Of a DNA stretch of 64,000 nucleotides, positions 1-8,830 are shown one piece after another (the stretch's first letter is position 1; each line of letters starts with the position of its first letter). Under the pieces are notes generated by a model. That model did no database searches, was not told the origin of the DNA, and worked only from the letters and a program-made list of their open reading frames with translations. A program made the position numbers and the translations under genes. Source of the stretch: PALSA-894 sp034669145 (GTDB taxonomy: Bacteria; Pseudomonadota; Alphaproteobacteria; Rhizobiales; Xanthobacteraceae); the NCBI GenBank assembly GCA_034669145.1, contig JAXDNY010000281.1:143122-207121 (forward strand). The letters are read 5' to 3'.

Positions 1-6
1 GCGCTT

Positions 7-873
7 TCATTTCGTTTCGTAGCGCTTGCCGAGCGCGATCATCTCGGGCGTGCCGACCACGCGGTTGATCTCCTCGAAGCCGAGCATGCGGTTGCGGTAC
101 GGCTCGGTGGTGCCGTTGCTGGCGAGCGAGCCGTAATACTCCGCCGCCATGTGGCCAAGCGCGCGCACGATGCCGCCGGGGAAAATCACCAGCGCGAAGC
201 CGATGCTCTCAAGCTCGGCGGCGGGCAAGATCGGCGTCTTGCCGCCCTCCACCATGTTGGCCATCAGCGCCGCGCCGGGCAGTGCCTTCGTGATGCGCGC
301 GAGATCGTCGCGCGATTTCGGTGCCTCGACGAACAGCACGTCGGCGCCGGCCTCCTTGTAGCGAGACGCACGTTCAATCGCCGGCTCGAAACCCTCAACC
401 GCCACTGCGTCCGTGCGCGCGATGATCAGCGTATCGGCGGACGCGCGCGTATCGAGCGCAGCCTTGAGCTTGCCCACCATCTCATCCGTGGGGATCAGCG
501 CCTTGCCGTCGAGATGCCCGCAGCGCTTGGGGAAGTCCTGGTCTTCCAGTTGAATGGCGCTCGCGCCCGCGCGCTCGAACGCGCGCACGGTGCGCACCAC
601 ATTGATCGCGTTGCCGTAGCCGGTGTCGGCATCCACGATGAGATGCGCGCCGATCCGGTCGCGGATCAGCGTCACGGTCTCGGCGACCTCGCTCATGCTG
701 ACAAGGCCGATGTCGGGCCGCCCGAGCTTGGTGTAGGCGATGGCCGCACCCGAGACATAAAGCGTGTCGAAGCCGGCCTGCGTGGCGACCAGCGCGGTGA
801 ACGCATCATAGACGCCGGGCGCGACCACGATCGGCTTCTGGGTCAGGCGAGCGCGCAGCGTTACGTCAACCAT
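7..873 (-). CDS. Isocitrate lyase/PEP mutase superfamily lyase
   Basis: A 288-residue soluble TIM-barrel enzyme of the superfamily that cleaves or rearranges 2-hydroxy acids (2-methylisocitrate lyase, 2,3-dimethylmalate lyase, oxaloacetate decarboxylase). The Mg-binding DADTGYG is at residues 81-87, Glu110 follows, and the signature KRCGH with the catalytic Cys119 is at 116-120. The ATG lies one base after the livF stop, so it is the last gene of the liv operon; a TTG twelve bases upstream would overlap livF and is less likely. Linkage to a CoA-transferase and a CitE-like lyase suggests breakdown of a branched hydroxy-dicarboxylic acid. The family is certain; the substrate is not readable. 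Confidence 0.88.
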   Translation of the reverse strand: MVDVTLRARLTQKPIVVAPGVYDAFTALVATQAGFDTLYVSGAAIAYTKLGRPDIGLVSMSEVAETVTLIRDRIGAHLIVDADTGYGNAINVVRTVRAFERAGASAIQLEDQDFPKRCGHLDGKALIPTDEMVGKLKAALDTRASADTLIIARTDAVAVEGFEPAIERASRYKEAGADVLFVEAPKSRDDLARITKALPGAALMANMVEGGKTPILPAAELESIGFALVIFPGGIVRALGHMAAEYYGSLASNGTTEPYRNRMLGFEEINRVVGTPEMIALGKRYETK

Positions 874-874
874 G

Positions 875-1585
875 TCACATTCCAAGATACGCGCGCTTCA
901 GGTCCGGATCGTTGCGCACGTCGGCCGCGCTTCCCTGTAGCACAATGGCGCCGTTGTCGAGCACGTAGGCGCGACTCGCCACCTCCAGGCTCTGCACGAC
1001 GTTCTGCTCGACCAACAGCAGCGCGATACCTTGGCCGTTGATGCTCTTGATCAGTGCGAACAGTTCCTCGACCAGCAGCGGCGAGAGGCCGAGCGAGGGC
1101 TCGTCGAGGATCAGCAGCTTCGGCTCGGCCATCAGGCCGCGCCCAACCGCCAGCATCTGCTGCTCGCCACCCGACAGTGTACCGGCGCTCTGCGCCTGCC
1201 GCTCGGCAAGGCGTGGAAAGATGCCGAACACGCGCTCGCGGTTTTGCGCGCGCCGCTTGCGTGCGCGGCGATAGCAGCCGAGATCGAGGTTCTCGCTGAC
1301 GGTCATGTTGGGGAAGATGCGGCGGCCTTCCGGCACATGGATCAGGCCATGCGCGACGATGGCCGACGGCCGCGCGCGCTCGATGGCCGCGCCTTCGAAG
1401 CGGATCACGCCGCGCCACGGCCGCAGCACGCCGGAGATCGCGCGGTTGAGCGTGGATTTGCCGGCGCCGTTGGAGCCGAGCACCGCGACGATCTCGCCAT
1501 CGTTCACCGTGAGGTCGATGCCACGCAGGATCTCGGTCGCGCCGTAGCCGGCGTGCAGGCGGCGAATAGCGAGCAGTTCAGCCAT
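875..1585 (-). CDS. livF: Branched-chain-type ABC transporter ATPase LivF
   Basis: A 236-residue cytoplasmic ATPase of the LivF type that powers uptake together with LivG. Walker A GSNGAGKST is at 37-45, the signature LSGGEQQ at 137-143 and Walker B LLILDEP at 157-163. The start is the ATG at 1585, which overlaps the livG stop by eight bases; a longer frame to 1615 would lie inside livG. The substrate is unknown: Liv-family systems of Hyphomicrobiales often carry aromatic or dicarboxylic acids rather than amino acids, and the neighbours here are acyl-CoA enzymes. Confidence 0.92.
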   Translation of the reverse strand: MAELLAIRRLHAGYGATEILRGIDLTVNDGEIVAVLGSNGAGKSTLNRAISGVLRPWRGVIRFEGAAIERARPSAIVAHGLIHVPEGRRIFPNMTVSENLDLGCYRRARKRRAQNRERVFGIFPRLAERQAQSAGTLSGGEQQMLAVGRGLMAEPKLLILDEPSLGLSPLLVEELFALIKSINGQGIALLLVEQNVVQSLEVASRAYVLDNGAIVLQGSAADVRNDPDLKRAYLGM

Positions 1586-2327
1586 GCGCGGCTCCGCGCA
1601 TCCGCTCGGCCGCACCGTGACCGAGGTAAGCCTCGATCACGCGCGTGTCGGCGGCGATGGCCTGTGGCGCACCCTCGGCGATGATGCGGCCTTCGGCCAG
1701 TACGAACACCTGTTCGGCAAGGCTCATCACGGCCTGCATCACGTGCTCGATCATCACAACGGTGATGCTGCGCGCGCGGATCGCCTGGATCACCGGCACC
1801 ATGTCGCGGATTTCCGACGGGTTGAGCCCCGCGAGCACCTCGTCGAGCAGCAGTAGTTTCGGTTCGATCGCCAGCGCGCGCGCAAGCTCCAGTCGCTTGC
1901 GCCCCGCAACCGTGAGGCTGGCGGCAGGCGTCTCCAACATCGGCGTGAGGCCGACCGCCGTTGCCACATCCTCGGCCGCGGCGAGCGCAGCCGCGCGCGA
2001 TGGCCGCGAGAGATGCGAGCCGACCGCGATATTTTCGCGCACCGTCAGCCCGGTGAACGGCTGCGCGATCTGGAACGTGCGCGCGATGCCGCGCCGCGCG
2101 AGCAGATGCGGGGGCTCGCCGGTGATGTCCGCGCCCTGATAGAACACACGGCCTTCCGTCGGTTTCAGAAATCCCGTGATGATTGAGAACAGCGTGGTCT
2201 TGCCGGCTCCGTTCGGGCCGACCAGCGCAACGATTTGCCCCTCGTCCGCCGTGAACGACGCGCGATCGAGCGCGAGCAGCCCGCCGAAGCGGCGCGAGAC
2301 GTTCTCGACGCGCAGAATCTCGCTCAT
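1578..2327 (-). CDS. livG: Branched-chain-type ABC transporter ATPase LivG
   Basis: A 249-residue ATPase of the LivG type. Walker A GPNGAGKTT is at 37-45. The signature region reads LTVAGRKRLELARAL rather than the usual LSGGQ, which is normal for this branch, and Walker B ends in DEV instead of DEP while keeping the catalytic Glu. The ATG at 2327 overlaps the livM stop by four bases (ATGA). The downstream livF start overlaps its own stop, so the two ATPases are likely translationally coupled. Confidence 0.92.
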   Translation of the reverse strand: MSEILRVENVSRRFGGLLALDRASFTADEGQIVALVGPNGAGKTTLFSIITGFLKPTEGRVFYQGADITGEPPHLLARRGIARTFQIAQPFTGLTVRENIAVGSHLSRPSRAAALAAAEDVATAVGLTPMLETPAASLTVAGRKRLELARALAIEPKLLLLDEVLAGLNPSEIRDMVPVIQAIRARSITVVMIEHVMQAVMSLAEQVFVLAEGRIIAEGAPQAIAADTRVIEAYLGHGAAERMRGAAHG

Positions 2328-3259
2328 GTGCGCCGCCTCAACAGTCCCGCGATGCCGCGCGGCGCGTACGCGACCACCAGAATGAGCACGGCGCCGTAGA
2401 TGACGAGATCGAGCCCCGGCGCGTGGCCAGTCATCAGCTTGGTGATCTCGCCGAGCGATTTGACCACCAGCGCACCGAGCAGCGGGCCGTAGATCGTGCC
2501 GATGCCGCCGATGATCGGCGCGAGCAATGCCTCGACCGAGATCCATGGGCCGTAGGCGATGCCGGCATCGAGGAACAGGAAATACTGCGCGTAGAAGCAG
2601 CCGCCCGCCGCCGTCATCGCGGCGGACAGGATCATCGCGGTGAGCTTCACGCGCACGACATCAATGCCGACCGCTCTCGCCGCATCCTCGTTCTCGCGCA
2701 CGGCGACCAGATAGGCTCCGAAGCGGCTGCCCTCGATCAGTTTCACGATGACGAGCGAGACAGCGACGAAGCCCAAGATGATCCAGTAGAACGGCGCGCG
2801 GCTCTGGAACTGGAACGCCTCCCAGCGGAGATCCAGCTTCACCAGCGTGCCGACGCCCGCGCCGGTGATCGGCGCGACGCTGGCGACGATGCGCAGCACT
2901 TCGGCGAAGGCGAGCGTGACCAGCGCGAAATACGAGCCGCGCAGGCCCGAGCGGAAACTGAGCGCGCCGGTGACCGCGCCGACCAGCGCGCCCGCCGCGA
3001 TGCCGATGACCAGCCCGAGCCACGCATTGACGCCGTAGCGTACCTGCAGGATCGCCGTGACATAGGCGCCGGTGCCGAAGAACGCCGCGTGGCCGAACGA
3101 ATATTGCCCGCCATAGCCGCCGAGCACGTTCCAGCCCTGGCCGACCAGCGCGATCAGCAGCGCAACCACCATGAAGTTGAGCACGACGTTGGACGCGGTC
3201 AGCAGCGGCACGCACGCTAGCAGCGCGACGACGAGCGCGATGCCGCCGTAGCTTCTCAT
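2324..3259 (-). CDS. livM: Branched-chain-type ABC transporter permease LivM
   Basis: A 311-residue inner-membrane permease with about eight to nine hydrophobic segments. The family hallmark GQYSFGHAAFFG lies near residues 51-62, after the second or third membrane segment, and the C-terminal part carries the conserved GGIGTIYGPLLGALVV. It forms the pore with LivH. Start and stop overlap livH and livG by four bases each, a tight operon arrangement. Confidence 0.92.
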   Translation of the reverse strand: MRSYGGIALVVALLACVPLLTASNVVLNFMVVALLIALVGQGWNVLGGYGGQYSFGHAAFFGTGAYVTAILQVRYGVNAWLGLVIGIAAGALVGAVTGALSFRSGLRGSYFALVTLAFAEVLRIVASVAPITGAGVGTLVKLDLRWEAFQFQSRAPFYWIILGFVAVSLVIVKLIEGSRFGAYLVAVRENEDAARAVGIDVVRVKLTAMILSAAMTAAGGCFYAQYFLFLDAGIAYGPWISVEALLAPIIGGIGTIYGPLLGALVVKSLGEITKLMTGHAPGLDLVIYGAVLILVVAYAPRGIAGLLRRRT

Positions 3260-4128
3260 GCGCGCTCTCCGAACAGGCCGCTCGGGCGGAACAGCAGCAC
3301 GAGAATAAAGATGACGAAAATGCCGACCTGGCCGAGCGATTCACCGAGGTAGAGGCCGGAGAGGCTTTCGACCACGCCGATGATCAGCCCGCCCACGAGC
3401 GCGCCCGCGACCGAGCCCATGCCGCCGAGCACCACGATGGTAAAGGCGATCAGCACGAACGCGTTGCCGGCATGCGGATTGACGTAATAGGTCGGCAGCA
3501 GCAGGCACGCCGCGATCGCGAGGCACGCGGTGCCGAGGCCGAAGGTCACAGCGTAGATGTGCGCGACGTCGATGCCGGAGAGCTCGGCGCCGAGTTTTTC
3601 CTTCGCGACCGCGCGGATAGCCTTGCCGGTGTCGGTGAAGCGCATCAACAGCCACAGCGCCAGCGCCACCACGATTACGACGCCGGAGCCGATCACGCGC
3701 GGCACGCTGAGGAACGCCGGCCCGACTTCGACGACATTGAACCCGTAAGAGAGGTTGATGGTGCGCGTATCGGCGCGGAACGCATAGAGGAGCGCATTCT
3801 CGATCACGACCGCGAGGCCGAGAGTCACCAGCAGGATGTTGCGATCCTCGCCATGCGCGGCAGGCCCGATGACGAAACGCTGCAGCGCGTAGCCGAGGCA
3901 GAAGAACAGCGGCGTCAACCCGACCGCCGCGAGATACGGATCGAGCCCGAGCATTTTGTGGGCGAAAAACGCCGCGAACATCGCGCAGGTGAGCAGCGCA
4001 CCGTGCGCGAAGTTGATGATGTGCAGCACGCCATAGATCAGCGTCAGCCCGAGCGCGACCAGCGCGTAGACGGCGCCGGTTAAGAGCCCGTTGAGGACGG
4101 CGGGAATGAGGAGGATGGGGGAGAGCAT
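3256..4128 (-). CDS. livH: Branched-chain-type ABC transporter permease LivH
   Basis: A 290-residue permease, hydrophobic almost throughout, with the LivH hallmark LTLIYGVLHIINFAHG near residues 28-43 and the late GGMGSVAGALVGG motif. It pairs with LivM. A 117-base gap separates it from the upstream livK stop; that gap is filled by a palindromic repeat, which could lower permease expression relative to the binding protein. The ATG at 4128 is preceded by a short GAGG. Confidence 0.92.
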   Translation of the reverse strand: MLSPILLIPAVLNGLLTGAVYALVALGLTLIYGVLHIINFAHGALLTCAMFAAFFAHKMLGLDPYLAAVGLTPLFFCLGYALQRFVIGPAAHGEDRNILLVTLGLAVVIENALLYAFRADTRTINLSYGFNVVEVGPAFLSVPRVIGSGVVIVVALALWLLMRFTDTGKAIRAVAKEKLGAELSGIDVAHIYAVTFGLGTACLAIAACLLLPTYYVNPHAGNAFVLIAFTIVVLGGMGSVAGALVGGLIIGVVESLSGLYLGESLGQVGIFVIFILVLLFRPSGLFGERA

Positions 4129-4136
4129 CCTCGGCT

Positions 4137-4242
4137 GTCATCCCGGAAGCCGCGAAGCGGCTATCCGGGACCCATTTCGCACATTCTCAAATGTCGCCCG
4201 GTGGATCCCGGCTCTCGCTGCGCTCGGCCGGGATGACATTTC
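4137..4242. repeat. Dispersed palindromic repeat, family B copy 1
   Basis: Lies between livK and livH. The ends read GTCATCCCGG and CCGGGATGAC, with inner hairpins made by the arms GAAGCCGCGAAGCGGC and GGCTCTCGCTGCGCTCGGCC. Related copies are at 5506-5614 and 37243-37373. It is probably transcribed as a stem-loop inside the operon. Confidence 0.8.
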
Positions 4243-4245
4243 GAG

Positions 4246-5457
4246 CTACGCCGGCATCGGGTACACCGCCTTCGCCGAGGCGAATGCCGCCGGGAAGATC
4301 ACCTGAATGTCGTTGCCGATGACCTGCGTGTTGACGGGCGCTGCGCCCTGGTTCTGCCCGTTGACGAACTTGGTCGGCCCGTAGGGCATCACGTGGCCCG
4401 AGAACGTCGAGCTCTCCATCGCGGCGATGATCTTCGCGCGATCCGCGCTCGCGGCGCGTTCCAGCGCATCGGCCAGCAGCAGCACCGCCGAATAGTTCAT
4501 GTAGACCTCGTAGGTAAAGAACTCGCCCTTTGCCTCGACTTTCTTCTTCAGGTCGAGCGCCTTCGGGTTCTTCGGGTCGAACCAGTGATTGCAGTCCATG
4601 ATGTACTGCGCGGCTTCGGGGAATTCCTTGACGAACTTGTAGGATGAGGCCGCGCCGCCGAGGATCGAATAGATCGCCTTCGGGCGCACCTTCTGCTGCT
4701 GCATGGTGCGCGCGAGCAGGACGTATTCGTTGTAGTAGTTCGCCGGAATGACGAGATCGGGGTTGGACGCGCGGATCTTGGTCACCACGTTGTTGAAGTC
4801 GCGCGTCGGCGTCGGATGCGAGATCGTCTCGATCACCTGGAAGCCTTTTTCCGGAAGCTGCTTGTTGAGCAGTCCGGCGAGACCTGAGCCGAAGGCGGAG
4901 TCCTCGTGGACGATCATCGCGGTCTTGGCGACCTTGTTGGCGCCGTCGTTGAGCGTGATCAGATTGTCGATCGCCGCCTTGGAGATGACGCCGAAACCCG
5001 GGCCAAAGCGGAACGTGTTCTTCAAGCCGCGCGTGACGATCGAGTCGGCGACGCCGACGTCGACGATATAAGGCAGGTCGTAGCGGGCCGCGGTCTGGCT
5101 TGCCGCGAGGCAGATGGACGACACATAGCCGCCGACCACCGCCGCGCAGCCGGCGCCGTTCATCTTCTCGACCTCGGCGTTGCCGCCGTCCGGTGTCGAT
5201 TGCGCGTCGCCGAACACCGGCTCGATCTTGGCGCCGCCGAGCGACTTGATGCCGGTCGCGTTGATCTCCTCCAGCGCGAGTGTCGCGCCGATGCGGCCCT
5301 GCTGGCCCGAATACGACATCGCGCCGGAGGTCGGCTGCAGGATTCCCACTTTGACGGGCGCGCCTTGCGCGCGCAGCACGGACGGCGCGGCGAGCGCGGC
5401 CGCGCCGAGCGCGGTCGAAGCCAGGAAACGGCGGCGGTTCAGCGATTGCAACGACAT
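4246..5457 (-). CDS. livK: Branched-chain-type ABC transporter substrate-binding protein
   Basis: A 403-residue periplasmic binding protein of the LivK/Peripla_BP_6 family. The N-terminus has a Tat-like signal (NRRRFLAST, then a hydrophobic run ending LRAQG near residue 30). The mature part begins VKVGILQPTSG, as in this family. The ATG at 5457 is chosen because GGGGAG stands about ten bases upstream; the frame stays open nine more codons without a better site. It feeds LivHMGF, encoded downstream. Confidence 0.92.
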   Translation of the reverse strand: MSLQSLNRRRFLASTALGAAALAAPSVLRAQGAPVKVGILQPTSGAMSYSGQQGRIGATLALEEINATGIKSLGGAKIEPVFGDAQSTPDGGNAEVEKMNGAGCAAVVGGYVSSICLAASQTAARYDLPYIVDVGVADSIVTRGLKNTFRFGPGFGVISKAAIDNLITLNDGANKVAKTAMIVHEDSAFGSGLAGLLNKQLPEKGFQVIETISHPTPTRDFNNVVTKIRASNPDLVIPANYYNEYVLLARTMQQQKVRPKAIYSILGGAASSYKFVKEFPEAAQYIMDCNHWFDPKNPKALDLKKKVEAKGEFFTYEVYMNYSAVLLLADALERAASADRAKIIAAMESSTFSGHVMPYGPTKFVNGQNQGAAPVNTQVIGNDIQVIFPAAFASAKAVYPMPA

Positions 5458-5505
5458 TTGTTGTTCTCCCCTGAGATTGGGCAAGCCTAGTGCCAGAGAC
5501 CGCGG

Positions 5506-5614
5506 CTGTCATCCCGGCCGAGCGAAGCGAGAGCCGGGATCCATGTACCACGGACCCCTCGATAGGCGGTGTTTCATGGGTCCCGGATCGCGCCTTCGGC
5601 GCGTCCGGGATGAC
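5506..5614. repeat. Dispersed palindromic repeat, family B copy 2
   Basis: Fills the gap between the hydrolase gene and livK. Outer arms are TGTCATCCCGG and CCGGGATGACA, with the inner stems GCCGAGCGAAGCGAGAGCC and CGCGCCTTCGGCGCG. Same architecture as 4137-4242 and 37243-37373. Confidence 0.8.
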
Positions 5615-5615
5615 A

Positions 5616-6449
5616 TCAGAGTTGCGTCTTGATCTTGCTCAGCTCCGCATCATCCGGCGTGACATCGAGCCGCGCCACGACGCCGGCCAACTCCGCGCTC
5701 GCCGGCGGATAGAACTTCATCACCAGCGGATCGTGCCCCGGCACGATGTGCTGCGGCGTCGGCGCGTTCGCGCGCAGCGTGTCGTAGGCCTCCAGCATCA
5801 GCCCGATGTGGAACGCGGTGGTGAACGGGCGGCCAGTCATCATGTTCTCGTAGAAATGCGTGGTGTCGGAGGCGACCACGACCCAGCCGCGCCGCGTATG
5901 CACGCGTACGAATTGCAGCCCCATCGAGTGCCCGCCGACCGGGTGCAGCGTGATGCCGGGCGCGAGCTCCGCGCCGCCGTTGTAGAAGGTCACGCGGTGC
6001 GCGAAATTGAGCCGCACCACGCCGACGATGTCCTCGACCTCGAAGGAATGCGACAGGCGCGGATAGCGCATGTAGCGGCCGGTGGCGTAGTGGATTTCCG
6101 GCTCCTGCAGATGGAATTGCGCCTTCGGAAAACGGTTGAATCCGCCGACGTGATCGTAGTGGAGGTGGGTGAGGATCACGTCCCGCACGGTGTCGCTGTC
6201 GAGGCCAATCAGCTTGAGCGCTTCGATCGGATCGTGCAGGAACGTGCGCTTGCGTTTGGCGGCGGTTTCCGCGGTGAAGCCGCAGTCGATTACGAACGAC
6301 CGCTCCGGTCCCTTCGCGACCCAGACGAAATAGTCCATCGGCATCGGGCCGTCATGCGGATCGCCGCCGATGAAATGGTCCGCGCGCCGCGCCTCGCGCG
6401 TCGCGTAGCGGATCGCGAAGAGTTCGTATTCGGGGAGCTTGTCAGTCAT
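5616..6449 (-). CDS. Metallo-beta-lactamase-fold hydrolase, N-acyl homoserine lactonase-like family
   Basis: A 277-residue metallo-hydrolase. The dinuclear metal site is complete: HLHYDH at residues 95-100, GGHSMG near 172, ASDTTHF near 193 and PGHD near 239. Databases often name this family N-acyl homoserine lactonase, but it includes many lactone and thioester hydrolases. The position between a CoA-transferase/lyase pair and a liv transporter points to a catabolic lactone or ester rather than quorum quenching. No export signal is seen, so it is probably cytoplasmic. Confidence 0.85.
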   Translation of the reverse strand: MTDKLPEYELFAIRYATREARRADHFIGGDPHDGPMPMDYFVWVAKGPERSFVIDCGFTAETAAKRKRTFLHDPIEALKLIGLDSDTVRDVILTHLHYDHVGGFNRFPKAQFHLQEPEIHYATGRYMRYPRLSHSFEVEDIVGVVRLNFAHRVTFYNGGAELAPGITLHPVGGHSMGLQFVRVHTRRGWVVVASDTTHFYENMMTGRPFTTAFHIGLMLEAYDTLRANAPTPQHIVPGHDPLVMKFYPPASAELAGVVARLDVTPDDAELSKIKTQL

Positions 6450-6464
6450 GACGCCTCACTCTAT

Positions 6465-6543
6465 TCCGCTCATGCCCGCGAACGCGGGCATCCAGTGCTT
6501 GCAAAGAACTGGGTCCCCGCTTTCGCGGGGACGAGCGGAGCAT
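6465..6543. repeat. Palindromic intergenic element
   Basis: Two hairpins in the gap between the CitE-like lyase and the metallo-hydrolase: ATGCCCGCGAACGCGGGCAT and TCCCCGCTTTCGCGGGGA. They may act as an attenuator or as RNA-stability structures inside the operon. The layout resembles the other dispersed repeats of the window. Confidence 0.75.
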
Positions 6544-6544
6544 A

Positions 6545-7453
6545 CTATCTTCGCCGCGTTTCGCGTTCCCGGATAGCGTCATGGATCGCGAGCGTTTCCT
6601 GCGCGCGCAGCACCACCGGAACGTCGATCATCTTGCCGTCGACCGAGATCGAGCCGCGTCCAGCCGCGACCGCCTCATCGTAAGCCGCGACAATCCTGCG
6701 TGCCGACGCGACATCGTCCGCGCTCGGCGAAAACTCTTCGTTCAGAATCGGGATTTGCGCCGGATGAATGACCGACGCACCGCGGAAACCGAGCCGGCGC
6801 GAGCGCCGCACCGTCTGGCGGAACGCATCCAAATCCTTGTAGTCAGCGACCGTGCCGATGAAGCCGAGCGGCAGGATGCCGGCAGCGCGCGCCGCGATCG
6901 CAAGCTGCTGCTTCGGCATCATCAGCGCCTCAGGCGTAGGCAGCATGCCCATCGCCAGCGCGAAATCCTCGCCGCCAAGCGTGAGCGCGACGATGCGCCG
7001 GTCGGCCTTCGCGATCTCCGGCATCTGGAACCAGGCGCCCGGCGTCTCGATCATCGCGATGAACTGCGTCGTGCCGACTGCCATGCCGCGCTCGGCTTCG
7101 AGCTCGCTCACGACTTCGGCGACGAGCTTGATGTGATCCGCGCTGTCGACCTTGGTGACGGCGAGCGCTTTCACGCGCGGGGAAATCGCGGCTTCGAGAT
7201 CGAGCATGGTCTGCCGCCACGGGCGGTTGATGCGCACGATGACATCGGCGCCGCCGCGCGAAACGTTCTCGGCTGTCGCCAGCAGGTCGCGCCGCGCGGC
7301 GGGGCGCTCGGCGATCGGCACGGAATCCTCGAGATCGACGATGATCGCGTCCGCGCCGCGTTTGTGTGCGCCGTCGATGAATTTCGGCACGTTCGAAGGC
7401 ACATAGAGTGCCGAGCGCCAAACCGGCAGCGTGCGATCCGTTGCGTCGCTCAT
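6545..7453 (-). CDS. HpcH/HpaI-family CoA ester lyase (CitE-like)
   Basis: A 302-residue TIM-barrel lyase of the citrate lyase beta/malyl-CoA lyase family, which splits 3-hydroxyacyl-CoA thioesters such as malyl- or citramalyl-CoA. Visible are DLEDSV at 40-45, the substrate Arg in VIVRINRP near 74, Glu136 in MIETP and Asp163 in GGEDFA, the last two binding Mg. Its start overlaps the stop of the upstream CoA-transferase by four bases. A CoA-transferase followed by such a lyase is the logic of itaconate/citramalate degradation, offered here as inference only. Confidence 0.88.
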   Translation of the reverse strand: MSDATDRTLPVWRSALYVPSNVPKFIDGAHKRGADAIIVDLEDSVPIAERPAARRDLLATAENVSRGGADVIVRINRPWRQTMLDLEAAISPRVKALAVTKVDSADHIKLVAEVVSELEAERGMAVGTTQFIAMIETPGAWFQMPEIAKADRRIVALTLGGEDFALAMGMLPTPEALMMPKQQLAIAARAAGILPLGFIGTVADYKDLDAFRQTVRRSRRLGFRGASVIHPAQIPILNEEFSPSADDVASARRIVAAYDEAVAAGRGSISVDGKMIDVPVVLRAQETLAIHDAIRERETRRR

Positions 7454-8655
7454 ATGACCTTCCGTTGGCGCAAATCGTCTAGCGCGGCCGCGTCGAGCCC
7501 GAGGCCGCCGAGTATCGCATCATTGTGCTCGCCGAGCGCGGGCGCCGGAAAGCGAATCTCGCCCGGCGTGCCGGAAAGACGCGGCACCACTGCGTGCATC
7601 GGCACGCTGCCCATCTCGGGGTCGGGCAAGTCGGTTACGATTTCCCGCGCCCGCACGTGCGGATCGGCGATGAACTGATCGATATCGTAGACCGGCGCGG
7701 CGGTGACTTCGGCGGCCTCGAACAGGGCGAGATTTTCCACTAGCGTGCGCGCCTTGATGTAGTCGGCGACCGGCCGGTCCGCCTCGTCGATGTTTCTCAC
7801 GCGGTCGGTGTTGGTGCGAAAGCGCGGATCGTCGATCATGTCGGCGCGGCCGATCGCCCGGTAGAGCCGCTCCGCCATGCTCTGGATCGAGGCCGAGATC
7901 GCGATGAAGCGGCCGTCGCGCGTCTCGTACACATTGCGCGGCGCGGTGTTGTTGGAGCGGCTGCCGACGCGCGGCTCGATCTTCTTTGTAAGCTGGTAGA
8001 GCGCCGCCTCCGGTCCGAGGATCGAAAAGATCGGATCGAGCAGCGGCAAGTCGATGACCTGCCCCTGGCCGCTATTCTGCTCGATTTCGCGCAGCGCGAT
8101 CAGCACGGCATTCGAGCCGTACAGGCCCGCGATCATGTCGGCGAGCGCAAGCGGCGGCAGCACCGGCGGGCGATCCGCAAAGCCGTTCTTCGACGCGAAG
8201 CCTGACATGCCTTCGACCAGGCTGCCGAAGCCGGGCTTGAGGCGATAGGGCCCGTCCTGCCCCCAGCCGGAGACACGCACGACGATGAGGTGGGGATTGA
8301 TCGCCAGCAGCGCCTTCGGCCCGATACCCATGTCCTCAAGCGTGCCGGGGCGGAAGTTCTCGATGAACACCTGGGCGGTTGCGACCAGCTTGCGCAGCAG
8401 GTTCAGCCCGTCGGCGTCGCGCAGGTTCAGCGTCACGCTCTTCTTGTTGCGTGCGTAGACCTTCCAGTGAACGCTGATGTTGTCGGTGCGCCAGTCGCGC
8501 AACGGATCGCCCTTGCGCGGGTCCTCGATCTTGATCACCTCGGCGCCGAAGTCCGCGAGCTGCAGGCTCAGCATGTTGCCGGCAACGAGGCGCGAGAGAT
8601 CGAGCACGCGGATGCCGTCGAGCGGACAGGTAGCTTCGGGGCGGAAGGGGCGCAT
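7450..8655 (-). CDS. Family III CoA-transferase (CaiB/BaiF)
   Basis: A 401-residue family III CoA-transferase, which moves CoA between carboxylic acids. The N-terminal PLDGIRVLDLSRLVAG and the segment GAEVIKIEDPRKGDPLR are typical, and the catalytic Asp is Asp173 in LALADMIAG. It is the first gene of a long minus-strand run reaching position 7. Its leader is a palindromic repeat, and a decayed copy of its first 54 codons sits at 10442-10606 with an identical leader. Confidence 0.9.
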   Translation of the reverse strand: MRPFRPEATCPLDGIRVLDLSRLVAGNMLSLQLADFGAEVIKIEDPRKGDPLRDWRTDNISVHWKVYARNKKSVTLNLRDADGLNLLRKLVATAQVFIENFRPGTLEDMGIGPKALLAINPHLIVVRVSGWGQDGPYRLKPGFGSLVEGMSGFASKNGFADRPPVLPPLALADMIAGLYGSNAVLIALREIEQNSGQGQVIDLPLLDPIFSILGPEAALYQLTKKIEPRVGSRSNNTAPRNVYETRDGRFIAISASIQSMAERLYRAIGRADMIDDPRFRTNTDRVRNIDEADRPVADYIKARTLVENLALFEAAEVTAAPVYDIDQFIADPHVRAREIVTDLPDPEMGSVPMHAVVPRLSGTPGEIRFPAPALGEHNDAILGGLGLDAAALDDLRQRKVI

Positions 8656-8785
8656 TTACTTACTCGTCATCGCGGGCACCAAGTGCGAAGCACTGTCTTG
8701 ACGTACAAGACCCGCGCATCCATCGAAAAACAATGAGACGTTTTCAGATGATGGATTGCCGGGTCAAGCCCGGCAATGACGATGG
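8650..8785. repeat. Direct repeat copy 1: leader of the CoA-transferase gene, family C palindrome
   Basis: Bases 8650-8729 are identical, 80 of 80, to 10601-10680; the similarity continues with a few changes to the closing palindrome TTGCCGGGTCAAGCCCGGCAA. The outer ends CGTCATCGCGGG and CCCGGCAATGACG mark it as a member of the dispersed family C. It separates the CoA-transferase from the stop of the sugar dehydrogenase gene. Confidence 0.88.
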
Positions 8786-8830
8786 CAGGGATGTGTGCTA
8801 GGGCGAACAGGCGGCGCAACCGGCGCAAAC

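Noticed and set aside
5616..6449. A quorum-quenching lactonase
   Set aside because: The metal site fits the family, but the catabolic neighbourhood gives no support for a signalling role, so only the family is called.
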